From the IMG/VR virus record IMGVR_UViG_3300037635_002605, positions 1-21,847 of that record: a stretch of 21,847 bases of DNA; one strand, given 5' to 3'. This document shows positions 1 through 5,421 of the stretch, one piece after another. The position numbers and the translations under genes were made by a program. The notes under the pieces were generated by a model, which was not told the DNA's origin, did not search any database, and saw only the letters and a list, made by a program, of their open reading frames with translations. Origin of the DNA: a virus. The first letter of the stretch is position 1. Each line of letters starts with the position of its first letter.

Positions 1-122
1 GTTATATGTTGTTTAAATACTTGATATCTTTTTAATGCCATCTCATCACCTTTAATTAAATACAAATCTAAATTAGCCTGTGCTTCTTCTTCTAATCGTT
101 CAATTCTTTTCTCTCTATTCAT
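1..122 (-). CDS. Hypothetical protein, cut by the left edge of the window
   Basis: An open frame begins with ATG at 122 and runs off the left edge without a stop, so only about 40 N-terminal residues are visible. They are charged and helix-prone (N-terminal MNREKRIERLEEEAQANLDL), with a short coiled-coil-like start. The start lies 6 nt after the large terminase stop, so the gene is very probably co-transcribed with the terminase genes. The leader is A/T-rich with no Shine-Dalgarno, like nearly all genes here. I do not recognise a family. In many phages the next gene would be a portal, but the portal of this phage lies at the other end of the window, so no function follows from position. Confidence 0.6.
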   Translation of the reverse strand, partial: MNREKRIERLEEEAQANLDLYLIKGDEMALKRYQVFKQHI

Positions 123-128
123 ATTATA

Positions 129-1292
129 TTATTTAAATGATAAAACATACTTACCTTTATTTTGTTGCTTAATACTTAATCTACTCATTGCTAAATAACG
201 CAATGCATCAATCAAGTGATTATTAAAATCTTGTGGTTTATCTAATACAATTCCATTCTTATCCGTACGATACTCATATGAATATAGTTCATCAATTAAA
301 TGCGTGCTCTTTGAATCTACATTAAGTGCAAAGTTTTGTAATACAGATATCCCGAAGTTGATACTATCAGGTCCTTTCTTCACAGGTTTAATATTAAAAC
401 CAGAACGATAGATTTCTTCTATCAATCGTGGTTCTGCACTATCTGCCCAAATCTCATCTGTTCTACCTATGTTAAGTGATTTTAATCTTTTAATTATATC
501 TGTTGTTGTCAGACCTGTATCATACATTAGTTCTCTACAATACAACATATCATGATGTCTATGTACGGCTACCAATGCAGTTGGGTCATTACTAAATCCA
601 AAGTCAAGACCAAATCCTACTAACTCATGTACAGGCATCTCTTCTAATATTTGGAAGTTATTGAATACTGCTTTCTCATTCGCTGCATATTCTCCTAATC
701 CATATATCTTCCAATACTTTGGATTCTTTATCTCTAGTGATTCAATCTCTTTTACCATTTGTTCTGGTAGATAAGGATTGTCTTTATAAGTTGTATTGAA
801 TATCTGTACATCATCCATACTACGAAGGAAATGATACGGAGATACTGTTGGGTTAAATGCTAATATAATTTCACCTGTTGTTCTTATACTCAATTGAAAG
901 TATGCTTCTTGATGTTGTTCCGATGCTTCATCTATAAAAAGTATATCACTCTTAACACCTCTTAACTTTTCTGCATCATCTGTATTTACAAACGATATAA
1001 GTGCACCATTGCTAAACGAATAAACCCTATCAGAGATGTTGTATGATTCGTTTGACCATATTCCAAGCTCTAACATGATTTCTTTAAAATCTTTGATTAC
1101 AGAACGTTTAAGAGATGGAACAGTTCTTCTTACTATTGTAATGTTCTGTGGTTCTTGTAGAGCTTTTACTATAAGGTATTGTAAGATAGCATATGTCTTA
1201 CCTGACCTAGTTCCCCCTATATGCTGCGTTATTCTCTTCTTAGCTTCTAGAAGGTTATCAAATGTTATGGTTGTATTAACCGTCAATTCCAT
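129..1292 (-). CDS. terL: Terminase large subunit (packaging ATPase and nuclease)
   Basis: This is the motor that pumps phage DNA into the prohead and cuts the concatemer. The 387-residue protein has a Walker A motif GGTRSGKT at residues 26-33, a hydrophobic Walker B ILFIDE at 117-122, and a coupling-type motif FNPT at 146-149. The C-terminal half carries the RNase H-like nuclease acids: D230 in GFGLDFGFSNDP, D284 in EIWADSAEP and D362 in NNHLIDALRY. Length and motif order fit a complete protein of the Terminase_3/PBSX type. It overlaps the preceding small-terminase gene by 17 nt, which supports translational coupling. Nothing is missing or truncated. The terminase genes sit at the end of the leftward replication/regulation operon, far from the portal at 19527, so the head genes are split in this genome. 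Confidence 0.96.
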   Translation of the reverse strand: MELTVNTTITFDNLLEAKKRITQHIGGTRSGKTYAILQYLIVKALQEPQNITIVRRTVPSLKRSVIKDFKEIMLELGIWSNESYNISDRVYSFSNGALISFVNTDDAEKLRGVKSDILFIDEASEQHQEAYFQLSIRTTGEIILAFNPTVSPYHFLRSMDDVQIFNTTYKDNPYLPEQMVKEIESLEIKNPKYWKIYGLGEYAANEKAVFNNFQILEEMPVHELVGFGLDFGFSNDPTALVAVHRHHDMLYCRELMYDTGLTTTDIIKRLKSLNIGRTDEIWADSAEPRLIEEIYRSGFNIKPVKKGPDSINFGISVLQNFALNVDSKSTHLIDELYSYEYRTDKNGIVLDKPQDFNNHLIDALRYLAMSRLSIKQQNKGKYVLSFK

Positions 1293-1581
1293 CGTTACTA
1301 CCTGATTTGTTTATGTTGATGTTAATAGATTGTATCTTCTGCTCTATCTCACCTTTTAACTCTACCCTTGATTGTTTAGGTAAGATATATTCTAATATCT
1401 TAAGATATAATTCAGCTGCTCTTATTGGGTCTTTCTCTCTTATCTTATTTAAATCTTCCTTTAAATGATTCAATCCCTCATCAGTAATACGAGCAAGTGT
1501 AAGTTTAGCCATTTCAGTACTACGATTGATAGCTCCTTTAGGTCTTCCCTTACTTAACTTATTTCCTTTTGCGAATGGCAT
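1276..1581 (-). CDS. terS: Probable terminase small subunit
   Basis: A 101-residue basic protein placed immediately before and overlapping the large terminase, the usual place for the small subunit that recognises packaging DNA. The N-terminus has the lysine/glycine-rich FAKGNKLSKGRPKGAINRST segment seen in small DNA-binding phage proteins of this kind, followed by helical stretches (about residues 22-75). The C-terminal tail is rich in I, N and G and lies over the start of terL. The ATG at 1581 is preceded by a short A/T-rich leader and, 22 nt upstream, by the promoter-like motif at 1604-1618, so it may head its own late transcript. Assignment rests on position, size and charge. A generic small DNA-binding protein is the alternative. 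Confidence 0.65.
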   Translation of the reverse strand: MPFAKGNKLSKGRPKGAINRSTEMAKLTLARITDEGLNHLKEDLNKIREKDPIRAAELYLKILEYILPKQSRVELKGEIEQKIQSINININKSGSNDGIDG

Positions 1582-1603
1582 ATGTGTTTATCTATGTTAT
1601 TTA

Positions 1604-1618
1604 TACTACTATAACAAA
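1604..1618 (-). promoter_or_regulatory. Candidate late promoter motif ahead of the terminase genes
   Basis: Read leftward the site is TTTGTTATAGTAGTA. The identical 15 bases occur at 21205-21219, with 13/15 or 14/15 versions at 5919-5933 and 14341-14355, always on the minus strand just ahead of a gene start. It contains a TATAnT-like -10 core. No shared -35 element is visible upstream. Here it is 22 nt from the terS ATG. Promoter function is inferred from recurrence and position. Confidence 0.55.
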
Positions 1619-1649
1619 CGAAGATGATTCTGTTATATATACTTATATA

Positions 1650-1865
1650 CTACTCATCTTTTGTCTTTATATCTTCTAACTTTTGCTTATGTATCGCTAC
1701 TTGTTTAGCTCTTCTATTGATGACTGATGGTTTAAGAAATTCTTTTCTTCTTCTTAATTCAAATAAGTGGTCTGAATCTTTTACTCTTCTTTTAAAGATA
1801 CTCAACGCTTTCTGTATGTTATTGTTTCTTACCTTTACCGAAACTTTAGGTTTGTTCTTACTCAT
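1650..1865 (-). CDS. rpsU: Phage-encoded ribosomal protein bS21
   Basis: This 71-residue, strongly basic protein matches bacterial bS21, a small-subunit protein near the 3' end of 16S rRNA and the mRNA exit site. The match covers nearly the full family length: KVSVKVRNNNIQKALSIFKR at residues 7-26, ELRRRKEFLKPSVINRRAKQ at 36-55, and a basic tail. KPSV at 45-48 followed by a helix of the AIY/AIH type is the Bacteroidota version, not the proteobacterial one. From memory of Bacteroidia bS21, the conserved tyrosine (Tyr54) of the AIY motif helps to hold the anti-Shine-Dalgarno sequence; the aligned phage residue is His59. The start overlaps the previous gene by ATGA. Phage bS21 genes are known from other phages. 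The protein probably replaces or competes with host bS21 in late infection; that is inference. Confidence 0.9.
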   Translation of the reverse strand: MSKNKPKVSVKVRNNNIQKALSIFKRRVKDSDHLFELRRRKEFLKPSVINRRAKQVAIHKQKLEDIKTKDE

Positions 1866-2185
1866 GATGCATCATATTTTTTTCTTCCATTAATCATATG
1901 TTCTCTTATGAATTTATCTCTAGTTGATAAAGTACTCCATACAAACTTCTGATAATTACCATCTTGTTCGTGTAGTAAATCACATATCTCTTTTAACCAT
2001 CTCTTATACGTTTCTCTATCTTCTTCTGGATAAGGTTCTATAAATCTACCTGATTTAATGTCTGCAAATAAGTTGTCTGGATATTTCTCAAGCAATTCTT
2101 GTTTCTGTTCTCTGAACTTTACATAATCTTTGTTCTTCATTCGAACATCAAGCTTTGCCCAATTGGTAGTACTGTTTGGATTCAT
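1862..2185 (-). CDS. Hypothetical 107-residue protein between sigma-like factor and bS21
   Basis: I do not recognise a family. The protein is charged and mostly helical by eye. It has a lysine/arginine-rich N-terminal part (residues 10-30), an acidic proline-containing middle (FIEPYPEEDRETYKRW, about 48-63) and a long helical C-terminal part ending GRKKYDAS. There is no signal peptide, membrane segment or metal-binding cysteine set. The start at 2185 follows the sigma-like gene by 9 nt with an A-rich leader, and the TGA stop overlaps the bS21 ATG by 4 nt (ATGA). It is therefore translationally coupled to bS21 and may be needed in step with it, but a functional link is only inference. A terminase-associated or DNA-binding role is equally possible. 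Confidence 0.75.
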   Translation of the reverse strand: MNPNSTTNWAKLDVRMKNKDYVKFREQKQELLEKYPDNLFADIKSGRFIEPYPEEDRETYKRWLKEICDLLHEQDGNYQKFVWSTLSTRDKFIREHMINGRKKYDAS

Positions 2186-2194
2186 ATATTTATT

Positions 2195-2761
2195 TTAATT
2201 AGTTTCATCTGTAATATCTTTAAAAGGATTATCAATCATCATTTTTAAGTGTTGTTTTATTTTTTTAATGTTAAGAAAGACTGTACTCTTTGATATACCA
2301 ACTTCTTTACTTAGTTCATCCATAGTTAAATCACTAAATGCATAGAGTTCATATAACTTAGCACTACTCCACATACGCGATGATTTAAGAGTATCTAATT
2401 CTTTTTTGATACAATCATATGCATACTCTAATCTTTTATCCTCACCTACGTTGTATATGTTATCTGGCTTATCTTTCCACTCACTAACATATGTTGTTTT
2501 GTTTTCTCGTTTGATATAATTTATAAATCTAGAAGATATAAAGTTATAACAATACAACAAATTAAAAGAATCATTAAAAAATATTTTAGGATTTTGTTTC
2601 TCTGCTAGATACACATATAAATCTTGTACCAAATCTTGTGATACTTGTTTATCTTTAGATTTATTATATGCTACTGCAGTTAACCATTGATGGTGGTTGT
2701 TATACAATACACCCAATCGTTTGTTAATCTCTATATGTAGTGAACCACTATCTATTGTCAT
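2195..2761 (-). CDS. Sigma-70/ECF-like RNA polymerase sigma factor
   Basis: The 188-residue protein has the two-domain layout of a small (ECF-like) sigma factor. A region-2-like helix pair lies at residues 24-85, with QWLTAVAYNKSKDKQVSQDL and VQDLYVYLAEKQ as the RNA-polymerase-binding part. A region-4-like helix-turn-helix lies at about 130-172, with LTMDELSKEVGISKSTVFLN as the DNA-recognition part. The linker is charged. Such factors redirect the host RNA polymerase to phage promoters. It sits upstream of bS21 and the terminase genes, and a 15-base motif recurs ahead of late-type genes, so it is the best candidate for a late switch protein. A plain HTH regulator without sigma activity cannot be excluded, because region 2 is divergent. 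Confidence 0.7.
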   Translation of the reverse strand: MTIDSGSLHIEINKRLGVLYNNHHQWLTAVAYNKSKDKQVSQDLVQDLYVYLAEKQNPKIFFNDSFNLLYCYNFISSRFINYIKRENKTTYVSEWKDKPDNIYNVGEDKRLEYAYDCIKKELDTLKSSRMWSSAKLYELYAFSDLTMDELSKEVGISKSTVFLNIKKIKQHLKMMIDNPFKDITDETN

Positions 2762-2778
2762 ATGTTTTTTTGTGTAAA

Positions 2779-2844
2779 GAGTTTAGGCTCTGTTTATTTA
2801 TGCTTACTACGACTTAAATTTAATTTTAACAGAACCTATTACTC
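2779..2844. repeat. Imperfect inverted repeat between two genes
   Basis: TAGGCTCTGTT at 2784-2794 faces AACAGAACCTA at 2828-2838. Ten of eleven bases pair, with GAGT/ACTC at the outer ends across a small bulge and a 33-nt loop. It begins at the stop codon of the 77-residue gene and lies within the 82-nt gap before the sigma-like gene. It lacks a T-run, so it is not a typical terminator. An RNA-processing or regulatory hairpin is possible. Confidence 0.4.
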
Positions 2845-3077
2845 TATACAATTTCGTTACCTTCTAGTTCATCCAAGTATGCTGCAATTGTATCACATGC
2901 TTTTCTCCAAAGAGCTGCAGCAGTTCCACAATTACAAGGTTGTGGTTCTTTTGAGTTACCTGATATTTCTTTGTATGTGTTCCATATATAAAGCCTTATA
3001 TCGTGTGGAATATGGCTACCTACTCTTGAAATATTTACTTTCATTAACTCTATTTGTTCTTCTGTGTATTTTACCAT
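2844..3077 (-). CDS. Small phage protein with a CNC motif
   Basis: A 77-residue protein with a basic/acidic N-terminal helix (MVKYTEEQIELMKVNISRVG) and the short motif PCNCGTAAALWRKACD in the C-terminal half. Small proteins with this Cys-x-Cys plus tryptophan pattern are, as far as I recall, common in phages of Bacteroidota, without known function. The two close cysteines and a third at residue 61 could bind a metal, though this is not shown. The start overlaps the previous gene by 7 nt, so it is part of a tightly packed run of small genes. After its stop comes an inverted repeat and then the sigma-like gene. No signal peptide or membrane segment is seen. Confidence 0.75.
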   Translation of the reverse strand: MVKYTEEQIELMKVNISRVGSHIPHDIRLYIWNTYKEISGNSKEPQPCNCGTAAALWRKACDTIAAYLDELEGNEIV

Positions 3078-3265
3078 AATTTTATATCGTTATTACAATT
3101 AAATAAATTATCTAAATAATCTCTTCTACTATCACAACCACAATCGGTTCTTTTAAAGAACGTCCATGCTATCCACCCTGCGAGTTGTTTTCCGTGACCT
3201 AAAGTTAAAACTGATATCAACCCTTCTAACCAAGTTCCAAACCTCCATATACATCTATTTCTCAT
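3071..3265 (-). CDS. Small phage protein with CGC..RRDYLDNLF motif
   Basis: A 64-residue protein. Its N-terminal half is hydrophobic and tryptophan-rich (WRFGTWLEGLISVLTLGHGK), suggesting an amphipathic or membrane-touching helix. Its C-terminal half has the motif CGCDSRRDYLDNLFNC at about residues 42-57. A similar Cys-Gly-Cys-x2-R-x3-LN-x-LF pattern occurs, to my knowledge, in small uncharacterised proteins of Bacteroidota phages. The cysteines could bind metal. The ATG at 3265 overlaps the previous stop by 4 nt (ATGA), and the 3' end overlaps the next gene by 7 nt. No function can be assigned. Confidence 0.75.
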   Translation of the reverse strand: MRNRCIWRFGTWLEGLISVLTLGHGKQLAGWIAWTFFKRTDCGCDSRRDYLDNLFNCNNDIKLW

Positions 3266-3471
3266 TTCTTTAGTTTTTTTGCGTAATGTCTTAATTCTTT
3301 TTTACTCATAGGAAAATCTCCTACTTCAAATTTAATTGGTTCATCTGAATTGGTTAATAGATAATATAATTCCCACTTATTCCATAACTGTAAATGTCTT
3401 GTTGGTTCTAATGATATTAAGACAACTTCATTATCTATTATTTCTTTTACTTTAATTTTACCTAGTTTCAT
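3262..3471 (-). CDS. Hypothetical 69-residue protein
   Basis: I do not recognise this protein. It starts with a short beta-rich part (GKIKVKEIIDNEVVLISLEP), followed by a tryptophan/tyrosine-rich segment (LWNKWELYYLL) and a lysine-rich C-terminal helix (PMSKKELRHYAKKLKK). The last part could bind nucleic acid. It overlaps both neighbours by ATGA (4 nt): the GIY-YIG endonuclease upstream and the CGC-motif protein downstream. That makes it a genuine member of the operon. There is no signal peptide or transmembrane helix. Confidence 0.7.
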   Translation of the reverse strand: MKLGKIKVKEIIDNEVVLISLEPTRHLQLWNKWELYYLLTNSDEPIKFEVGDFPMSKKELRHYAKKLKK

Positions 3472-3995
3472 TTGTTGTGTTGTATGTTTAATAATTTATA
3501 TCCTCTTGCTTTATAAAATTTAATCCAGTTCTTTTCTAATTTGTACCCTTGATATCTTGTACCTGGTTTAGTTTCTAATACAATTGCAGATGCTAAAGAC
3601 TCTTCTATTTCTTCTTTACTCATCGTATCCCACATCTTGTGTAATGTTGGTAACCAACCACGCTTGTTTTTATAATCTGCTCTGTGTGTCGATATTCTTA
3701 CATTCAACTTAGCTTTTGTCATACCAATATAGAAATAATCTTTAACCTTAAGTAGATACACTTTTATATCTTCATCAGCTCTTCTGTAATCTGCTATATA
3801 TTCCCAATTCTCTCTGTGTGAGAAATAACCATCGGTTGTATTCCAGTATTCCGGTCTGATATCGTTTCTGTATTTCTTATTGTATTTGTTTTGACATACT
3901 TTACATCTATACTGATAACCTTGAACTCCTCTGTAAGTTCGTTTGTGGAAATCTGTGTAAGGTTTTGTCTTATGACATTTGTTACATTCTTTCAT
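3468..3995 (-). CDS. GIY-YIG endonuclease with N-terminal zinc finger (left copy)
   Basis: A 175-residue free-standing homing-type nuclease. The N-terminus carries a four-cysteine zinc finger: C4 and C7, then C31 and C34, with KPYTDFHKRT between. The GIY-YIG core follows: KVYLL at residues 78-82 (the GIY position), FYIGMT at 88-93 (YIG), R100 and H104. A C-terminal YKLLN ends the domain as in many family members. All catalytic positions that I can place are present. It resembles the right-hand endonuclease (21299-21712) in architecture, so the two are probably paralogues that spread in the genome. It lies in the middle of the replication/regulation operon and shares its transcription. Such genes are selfish elements that cut intron-less or homologous DNA near their own site. 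Confidence 0.88.
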   Translation of the reverse strand: MKECNKCHKTKPYTDFHKRTYRGVQGYQYRCKVCQNKYNKKYRNDIRPEYWNTTDGYFSHRENWEYIADYRRADEDIKVYLLKVKDYFYIGMTKAKLNVRISTHRADYKNKRGWLPTLHKMWDTMSKEEIEESLASAIVLETKPGTRYQGYKLEKNWIKFYKARGYKLLNIQHNK

Positions 3996-4018
3996 CTATA
4001 AGTATTTAGTTTTTATTT

Positions 4019-4276
4019 TTATGTGTTTACCTGAAGAGTATCCCATTTATCTATAAGGTGTTCGTGTAACCACTCCCACTCTTCCTGCCTACTCAGTAAC
4101 TCATTATAAGTTTTGTCTCTCTTACCTGTTAGATAAAGTTGTGCATTCTTCTCGTGTTGCTCCATTTCATCATCATAATATTTTATCTGATGGTTTATTA
4201 ATACAAATAACTTGCGTAAAGATAATAGAACATCTTCTGCCAATCCTTCATCATTTAAATGAAACTTATCTTTCAT
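4019..4276 (-). CDS. Hypothetical 85-residue helical protein
   Basis: Unrecognised. The protein is highly charged and helical. Its first part (residues 1-35) is amphipathic with NDEGLAEDVLLSLRKLFVLI, and its second part is a likely coiled coil rich in E, Q, W and H (YYDDEMEQHEKNAQLYLTGK and RQEEWEWLHEHLIDKWDTL). Its ATG at 4276 overlaps the stop of a 48-residue microprotein gene by 11 nt, so the two are translated together. No cysteines, signal peptide or membrane segment are seen. Small helical proteins beside a replication gene often act as helpers or host-takeover factors, but nothing here shows which. Confidence 0.7.
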   Translation of the reverse strand: MKDKFHLNDEGLAEDVLLSLRKLFVLINHQIKYYDDEMEQHEKNAQLYLTGKRDKTYNELLSRQEEWEWLHEHLIDKWDTLQVNT

Positions 4277-4412
4277 TTTTATCTATTCCTAAGTGCTCTT
4301 CTATTCTTTCGACTCGTTTAGTTAACCTGTATAATGCTGATGAGTACTCTACTTTACGTTGCTCATACTGTAATTCATCTATTATTTCTCTCAACCTTTC
4401 TTCTTTAGTCAT
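4266..4412 (-). CDS. 48-residue coiled-coil microprotein
   Basis: A short gene that would be missed by a length cutoff. It starts with the ATG at 4412, which shares one base with the TAA stop of the replication-type protein (TAATG). It ends 11 nt inside the next gene. Translation begins MTKEERLREIIDELQYEQRK and continues with EYSSALYRLTKRVERIEEHLG. It is almost all charged heptad-like helix, consistent with a small coiled coil. The same TAATG junction occurs at 10341 and 14796, which supports it as a real coupled gene. Function is unknown; position suggests a replication accessory role, by inference only. Confidence 0.65.
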   Translation of the reverse strand: MTKEERLREIIDELQYEQRKVEYSSALYRLTKRVERIEEHLGIDKNER

Positions 4413-5128
4413 TATACTGCCTGATTTATACTGATTACATTATTAATTGCTCTAGTCCAATTATTTTTCTGAGATTCTGTAAAGTTTAATTTTTTATAAA
4501 CCTCTTCAATACCACCATATTCTTCTATTTCTTGAAAACTTAATTTAAATTTACTAACATTTTCAAATTGTATTAAATCATCTAATAATCTTTTTAAAAT
4601 ATTATTTTCCTTAACTATGCTACTGTCAGTATTTTTAATAATTTCTTTTTCTTTATTTCTTTTATTATTATTTCTTTTATATGTCGGTTGATTATCAACT
4701 GACTTGTTAGGTGATTTTCCACTGTCTAGTAAGGTGATATTCACCTCACTTGTTGGTTGAAGATTAACTGTCTGAGGTATCTCTGGCTTGACCGATGAAT
4801 TTCCACTGTCAAGTGAGAGGAGTTCTTCTACCTTATTTAATAATACAAAATAATAATTCTTAGCAGGCATTTTTTTCTTTTCAACTGTAACCACACCAGC
4901 TTCTTTTAATTTCTTAATAGAATCTTTGATATGATGGTTAGTTAAACATAATTCTTTTTCAATCTGTTTATATGATTGAAAGAATTCGTTACCATGAAAT
5001 ACTTTAGTTTGTAAATCAATAAAATGTTGCAACAGTAGAGTAGTTCTCAATCCTAATTGCTTGTGTAGATGTTTATTGATTTGCCAGTAAGCGTTGTTAC
5101 TGATTGTGCGTGTGATGTGTTTTGCCAT
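4412..5128 (-). CDS. Winged-helix replication initiator-like protein
   Basis: A 238-residue protein that looks like a phage replication initiator or replisome organiser. Residues about 10-100 form an N-terminal winged helix: RTTLLLQHFIDLQTKVF, then QSYKQIEKELCLTNHHIKDS as the helix-turn-helix, then KKLKEAGVVTVEKKKMPAKN as the wing. A polar low-complexity linker (105-165) holds two LDSG(N/K)S copies and two (T/S)V..QPT copies, and a charged helical C-terminal domain follows (170-238). This layout of DNA-binding head, repeat-containing linker and partner-binding tail is that of lambda-O/DnaD-like proteins. It is the first gene behind the leftward early promoter at 5157-5195, which fits early replication. 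A transcription regulator is the alternative. Confidence 0.65.
   Translation of the reverse strand: MAKHITRTISNNAYWQINKHLHKQLGLRTTLLLQHFIDLQTKVFHGNEFFQSYKQIEKELCLTNHHIKDSIKKLKEAGVVTVEKKKMPAKNYYFVLLNKVEELLSLDSGNSSVKPEIPQTVNLQPTSEVNITLLDSGKSPNKSVDNQPTYKRNNNKRNKEKEIIKNTDSSIVKENNILKRLLDDLIQFENVSKFKLSFQEIEEYGGIEEVYKKLNFTESQKNNWTRAINNVISINQAV
4686..4818. repeat. Direct and inverted repeats inside the replication gene (possible origin)
   Basis: Two near-copies of TTTCCACTGTC(T/A)AGT(A/G)AG lie at 4716-4732 and 4800-4816. Two copies of GGTTGA(T/A)(T/G)ATnAACTG lie at 4686-4701 and 4755-4770. The first of the latter contains the perfect palindrome GTTGATTATCAAC (4687-4699). Between them lies AGGTGATATTCACCT (4732-4746), another perfect palindrome. 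All are in the linker region of the initiator-like gene, where lambda-type phages keep origin iterons. The copies are in frame (84 and 69 nt apart), so a protein-level duplication is the other explanation. Confidence 0.35.
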
Positions 5129-5156
5129 TGTTTATAGTTTTCCTAATTTGTTAATA

Positions 5157-5195
5157 CAAATATACGAAATATATTTGATATATCCAAGTCTTTTC
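5157..5195 (-). promoter_or_regulatory. Early-type Bacteroidota promoter for the replication operon
   Basis: Read leftward: TTG at 5187-5185, a 20-nt spacer that holds GATATATC, and TATATTTG at 5164-5157, which is a perfect Bacteroidota -7 box (TAnnTTTG). The 20 bases from 5195, GAAAAGACTTGGATATATCA, are identical to those at 5951-5970. The transcript would start about 20-25 nt before the ATG at 5128. Confidence 0.8.
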
Positions 5196-5238
5196 TTATA
5201 TATTTTTCAACATAGTTGTCAGACCGTTCATATATAAG
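5195..5238. repeat. Nested inverted repeat upstream of the leftward promoter
   Basis: CTTATATA (5195-5202) and TATATAAG (5231-5238) form perfect 8-bp outer arms. CAACATAGTTG (5208-5218) is a smaller palindrome inside. It abuts the upstream edge of the leftward promoter, a likely place for an operator. Low complexity makes chance pairing possible. Confidence 0.3.
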
Positions 5239-5269
5239 TATTAAGAAAAAAAGTTTTCGTATATTTTTT

Positions 5270-5323
5270 AAAAGAAAAGACCACCCTGAAGTTGAAGGTT
5301 GTAACAGTCACTCGGGTGGTCTT
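5270..5323 (-). terminator. Leftward Rho-independent terminator after the nucleotidyltransferase gene
   Basis: Read leftward, AAGACCACCC (5323-5314) pairs perfectly with GGGTGGTCTT (5286-5277) and is followed by TTCTTTT. The loop is 27 nt. There is no T-run on the rightward side. It isolates the nucleotidyltransferase gene from the replication operon promoter just beyond it. Confidence 0.8.
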
Positions 5324-5350
5324 AATATAAAGAATACTAAATTAGGAATA

Positions 5351-5370
5351 GGCTCAATGGCAGTCGAGCC
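5351..5370 (-). other. Second hairpin in the 3' region of the nucleotidyltransferase transcript
   Basis: GGCTC (5351-5355) and GAGCC (5366-5370) form a 5-bp G/C stem around a 10-nt loop in otherwise very AT-rich DNA. With the terminator it makes a structured, roughly 150-nt untranslated tail. A small RNA made from the 3' end is possible; the hairpin resembles a tRNA D-arm but no other tRNA part is present. Confidence 0.35.
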
Positions 5371-5421
5371 AAAAACATCTAGTATATATATATATTATAA
5401 CACTTGGTTTAGTTTTTGTAT

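Noticed and set aside
5340-5410. tRNA-like arm (GGCTCAATGG...GAGCC) resembling a D-arm
   Set aside because: No anticodon stem, T-arm or acceptor stem can be built around it.
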